In this document: positions 5,721 through 8,509 of the stretch, piece by piece | How positions within the stretch are numbered: position 1 is the stretch's first letter | Layout: each line of letters starts with the position of its first letter | Assembly: GCA_948496895.1 (NCBI GenBank) | Contig: CAOOJO010000095.1 | Coordinates: forward strand, 1-8,509 | Source of the DNA: an uncultured Acetatifactor sp. | Lineage (GTDB): Bacteria; Bacillota; Clostridia; Lachnospirales; Lachnospiraceae | Direction: 5' to 3' | Length of the DNA: 8,509 bases | The notes under the pieces: generated by a model | Seen by the model: only the letters and a program-made list of their open reading frames with translations | Databases searched by the model: none | What the model was told of the DNA's origin: nothing | Made by a program: the position numbers and the translations under genes

Positions 5721-5783
5721 ACTGCAGACCGCCAGGATTTACATGAATTCCTCCGGGAAAGTGCCTGGCTGGCGGTCTGCAGT
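5721..5783. repeat. 15-bp perfect inverted repeat between convergent genes
   Basis: ACTGCAGACCGCCAG (5721-5735) and its exact reverse complement (5769-5783) flank a 33-nt loop in the 114-bp gap between the ends of prs and the kinase gene. The stem would form in transcripts from either strand, as expected of a shared convergent transcription barrier. Neither side has a T-run, so it is not a standard intrinsic terminator. The loop holds a smaller TTCC/GGAA stem (5748-5759). The right arm's TGCAGT (5778-5783) could instead pair with ACTGCA at 5792-5797. A REP-like or miniature mobile repeat is the alternative reading. Confidence 0.6.
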
Positions 5784-5800
5784 CGGGTCGTACTGCATAT

Positions 5801-8506
5801 TTAATCGGTGCCCAGTATATATTCCGGGAAGGACAGCAGCACCTTGAACAGATCACCGTCCATGAGGATTTCGAAGCTGCCTCCGTGAACCTGGACCAGG
5901 CTCTTGGCGATGGAAAGCCCCAGGCCGCTGCCCTCCGTAGTCCGGGAGGAATCCCCCCGGATGAACCGCTCCGTCAGCTCCTCCGGCCTGACGCTCATCT
6001 GCTGTCTGGAGATGTTCTTGATGGACACCTCTATCTTCCCATCCTGCTTCGCGGTCTCAATATAGACCCTGGTACCCTCCATGGCGTACTTGCAGATATT
6101 GTTGAACAGGTTCTCCACCACCCGCCACATCCTGCGGCTGTCCGCGTAGATATAGGCGGGGACGTCGTCCTCCTCGAAGACCACCTGCAGCCTGCACTCC
6201 TCCAGCCTCTCGGAGAACTCCCCGATGCCCTGATTCAGCAGCTCCGTCAGGTTCAGCTTCTCCTTCTCCAGCTCGATGCTGCCGGAGGAGATTCTGGAGG
6301 CCTCCACCAGGTCGTCCGTCAGCTGCTTCAGGCGCTGGGCCTTGCTGTCCAGGATATTGATGTACCCCCTGGCCGGTTCCTCTTCGATATGCAGGCGCTT
6401 CAGCAGATCCACATAGCTGATGATGGAAGTCAACGGCGTCTTCAAATCATGGGACACATTGGTAATCAGTTCGGTCTTTAATCGTTCGTCCTCCATGCTG
6501 GTCTTCACTGCCCTGCGGATGCCCTCTCCGATATTGTTCACCGCGATAGCAAGCTCCCTGCTGGAGCCGTGGAGGCTGTCCGCGTCCACCTTGAACTCCA
6601 CCTCTCCGTCCCGTATCCTGCCTATGCCCTCCTCCACCTCCGCCTGCTCCGCGTTGCGCCGGGAGAGGAGCACGCCTACGACTCCGTCCACCGCCACCAT
6701 GGCCAACAGGATAAGGAAGGCGTACAGCCGTCTGTCCCACAGCGTATATACCGCGGCTATCCCTGCCAGATTCGAAAAAAGGAACAGGTTATAGGGCAGC
6801 AGGGTGCTGACCACAGAGCTCTTGTGGCGGAGGATGAATCTGACCGTATTTTCGATTCCCCTGTACACAAAATGCAGGAAACTGCCCCGCCACAGGCCGC
6901 CCACCCGCATGCGGCGCACCATGCTGTACCAGACCATGTCAAAGCCCATGCTGACATAGATACCGAAGGCCGCGAACAGGCCGTAACGGTACAGCTTCGT
7001 CAGCTCTATTCCAAAAAGCTTCGTGGGCGTGACCTGCGCCGTCTCGGCAATCTCCACCAGAATCCCGTATCCCAGCCAGCCGCCATAGACAAGCCCAGCC
7101 GCCAGCAACAGAAGAAGCTCCGTCCAGAGCCTGTCGAAGCGGTTCAGGTAACAGATCCGCTCCCCGTTCTCGCTGGAGGCCACGCCTGCCACATAGGTCA
7201 GATAGAGGCCGATGCCCAGCCAGACAAACGCCAGAACCGTAATTAGCAGGATAAAGCGGCCCACGTTCGGCACGATTTTCTGATAGACCGCATTGGCCAT
7301 ATGGAACGCGTCCCCCTGGATGGTGTATTTGGAGTCCACCCCCAGCCAGATATGGGTGGTGTCCGGATAAGCGTAGCTGTATACGCTTATGTAGTCATCA
7401 ATCTCCTCCTCGCTGAAGATGGTATTTCCCATGAACACCAGGCTGTCCGGGTAATAGATCAGGTAGCGCCTGTACTCATTAAAGGACTCCGTGACCTCAT
7501 TGTCCGGCAGCTCGGCCAGGTCAGGCACATTGGTGTAGGTGCACATGCCCTCGTCGGTCATCATGCGCACCATGTACTTGACGTTGCTGTTAGCCCCCCT
7601 GTATGCCTCATTGCAGAGCTGATAGCGCTGATAGTTGATGGTAAGGCTCTCCACTGCCGCTACCACATTCTCCTGGAGCTTCATGTATTCGATCCAGTTC
7701 CTGGCATAGGCCGTCAGCTGCTTCTTGCCACCCACGCTTGTATAGCGGCAGTTCAGCATGGGGATGTACACGGTCAGGGTGCCATCGTCCTCCCTGGACA
7801 TGTCTATGCCCTGGGGATTCTGCGACATGATATGGGAGAACACCATGTCCTCCAGCTGCTCTTTCGTACTCTCCTCCAGCGCCTTGGACAGGGCGGCAAG
7901 CTCCTCCATGCTTTTCCCATAGCGCTCTTCCTGAAGGTCCTCCCCTTCCGCCGGGACTGTCTCCCCCTCCACGCCATCCTCCTGGGCATCGCCCACATGA
8001 AAGAAGCCGTCAAAGCTAAGCTGGCCGAACTCGTCCAGCTTGAAATTCTCAGGATAGATGCAATAGCCGAAATAATTCACGAACTCCGACATGCTCATGA
8101 AACGATCCGTATACTCCACGCCCGACTTCCCCCATTTGACGATGTCATCCAGCGTATAGACCACCGTCAGGGGGCAGCCGGCATCCTTCCCTATTTCCTT
8201 CGCGTATGCCGTCACATCGATTTTCTTGGAGGGATCCAGGATGCCGTCCGTCTCAAGCTGGCCCTTGAGGGCCACCAGCTGCGTGATATCGGACACAGCG
8301 TTGCGGAACAGATCGTGGTAGATTTCGGATTCCTCGAACTCCAGGCCTGTGTCGATGGGGAAGACCCGGTAGACCTTGGGCCCGTCGATGGAATCCACTG
8401 CTATATAGGAATTCAGAAGCAGACCGGCAATGGCTATCATAATGCCTGCCGCCAGCAGATGCTGGAGCAGCTCCAGACAGAATCTCTTAAATGTGGATTT
8501 TTCCAT
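5801..8506 (-). CDS. Membrane sensor histidine kinase with large extracytoplasmic domain
   Basis: This is a two-component sensor kinase of 901 residues. One hydrophobic segment lies near the N-terminus (about 13-36). An extracytoplasmic region of roughly 375 residues (about 38-412) follows, which I cannot assign to a known sensor fold; it has an acidic stretch at 173-196. Further membrane segments lie near 413-442, 462-485, 504-530, 565-590 and 594-616. A HAMP-like linker (about 617-670) leads to the H-box NVSHDLKTPLTSI, with phospho-acceptor His686. The ATPase domain has N-box ENLFNNICKY (798-807) and G2-box GSGLGLSI (859-866). The G1 region reads IKNIS (829-833) instead of DxGxG, a variant common in Firmicutes kinases, so activity is expected. 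ATG 8506 lies 3 nt from the window edge, so its ribosome-binding site is not visible and a longer start cannot be excluded. No response regulator is present on the visible side. It converges on prs. Confidence 0.93.
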   Translation of the reverse strand: MEKSTFKRFCLELLQHLLAAGIMIAIAGLLLNSYIAVDSIDGPKVYRVFPIDTGLEFEESEIYHDLFRNAVSDITQLVALKGQLETDGILDPSKKIDVTAYAKEIGKDAGCPLTVVYTLDDIVKWGKSGVEYTDRFMSMSEFVNYFGYCIYPENFKLDEFGQLSFDGFFHVGDAQEDGVEGETVPAEGEDLQEERYGKSMEELAALSKALEESTKEQLEDMVFSHIMSQNPQGIDMSREDDGTLTVYIPMLNCRYTSVGGKKQLTAYARNWIEYMKLQENVVAAVESLTINYQRYQLCNEAYRGANSNVKYMVRMMTDEGMCTYTNVPDLAELPDNEVTESFNEYRRYLIYYPDSLVFMGNTIFSEEEIDDYISVYSYAYPDTTHIWLGVDSKYTIQGDAFHMANAVYQKIVPNVGRFILLITVLAFVWLGIGLYLTYVAGVASSENGERICYLNRFDRLWTELLLLLAAGLVYGGWLGYGILVEIAETAQVTPTKLFGIELTKLYRYGLFAAFGIYVSMGFDMVWYSMVRRMRVGGLWRGSFLHFVYRGIENTVRFILRHKSSVVSTLLPYNLFLFSNLAGIAAVYTLWDRRLYAFLILLAMVAVDGVVGVLLSRRNAEQAEVEEGIGRIRDGEVEFKVDADSLHGSSRELAIAVNNIGEGIRRAVKTSMEDERLKTELITNVSHDLKTPLTSIISYVDLLKRLHIEEEPARGYINILDSKAQRLKQLTDDLVEASRISSGSIELEKEKLNLTELLNQGIGEFSERLEECRLQVVFEEDDVPAYIYADSRRMWRVVENLFNNICKYAMEGTRVYIETAKQDGKIEVSIKNISRQQMSVRPEELTERFIRGDSSRTTEGSGLGLSIAKSLVQVHGGSFEILMDGDLFKVLLSFPEYILGTD

Positions 8507-8509
8507 AGG

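Noticed and set aside
6569..7246. A 225-codon plus-strand frame opposite the kinase
   Set aside because: The composition is a His/Gln/Arg-rich shadow, and the opposite strand encodes the kinase membrane block and linker.
1..8509. Mobile element, CRISPR array, toxin-antitoxin, phage or biosynthetic cluster
   Set aside because: No transposase, integrase, repeat array, target-site duplication or cluster-type enzyme is visible; the genes are housekeeping plus one sensor kinase.

Overview
The window looks like a chromosomal core region of a fairly GC-rich Clostridia species, most likely a Lachnospiraceae relative. This rests on the gene order (PDZ/DUF512 protein, der, plsY, gpsA), a long clostridial-type PRPP synthetase, and a sensor kinase with the KNIS-type ATPase domain common in Firmicutes. 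The assignment is inferred from family knowledge; no marker gene or database search supports it. I see no mobile element, CRISPR array, RNA gene or defence system.

Positions 1-4386, minus strand: a four-gene cluster read right to left. It starts with a PDZ/radical-SAM-like DUF512 protein (start 4386), followed by the ribosome-assembly GTPase Der (start 2979), the acyl-phosphate:glycerol-3-phosphate acyltransferase PlsY (start 1632), and the glycerol-3-phosphate dehydrogenase GpsA (start 873, running off the left edge). GpsA makes sn-glycerol-3-phosphate and PlsY acylates it, so the last two genes are consecutive steps of phospholipid synthesis. Der acts on the 50S ribosomal subunit. As given, der carries a +1-type frameshift near 2125-2128, between the G3 and G4 motifs of its second GTPase domain. 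Der is normally essential, so a sequence error is the first explanation to test.

Positions 4387-4492: a 106-bp divergent intergenic region. A good sigma-A promoter faces right, and a weaker candidate facing left shares its AT-rich -10 region. A 12-bp perfect palindrome lies beside them.

Positions 4493-5686, plus strand: a 397-residue ribose-phosphate pyrophosphokinase that retains the PRPP-synthetase motifs in diverged form and carries insertions in its N-terminal half.

Positions 5687-5800: a convergent intergenic region containing a 15-bp perfect inverted repeat around a 33-nt loop.

Positions 5801-8506, minus strand: a 901-residue membrane sensor histidine kinase with a large extracytoplasmic domain of unknown ligand and several membrane segments. 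Its response regulator is not in the window; it may lie just beyond the right edge.

Most of the window is ordinary housekeeping. The points most worth checking are the der frameshift, the hairpin touching the der ribosome-binding site, the convergent inverted repeat, and the uncharacterised DUF512 enzyme.
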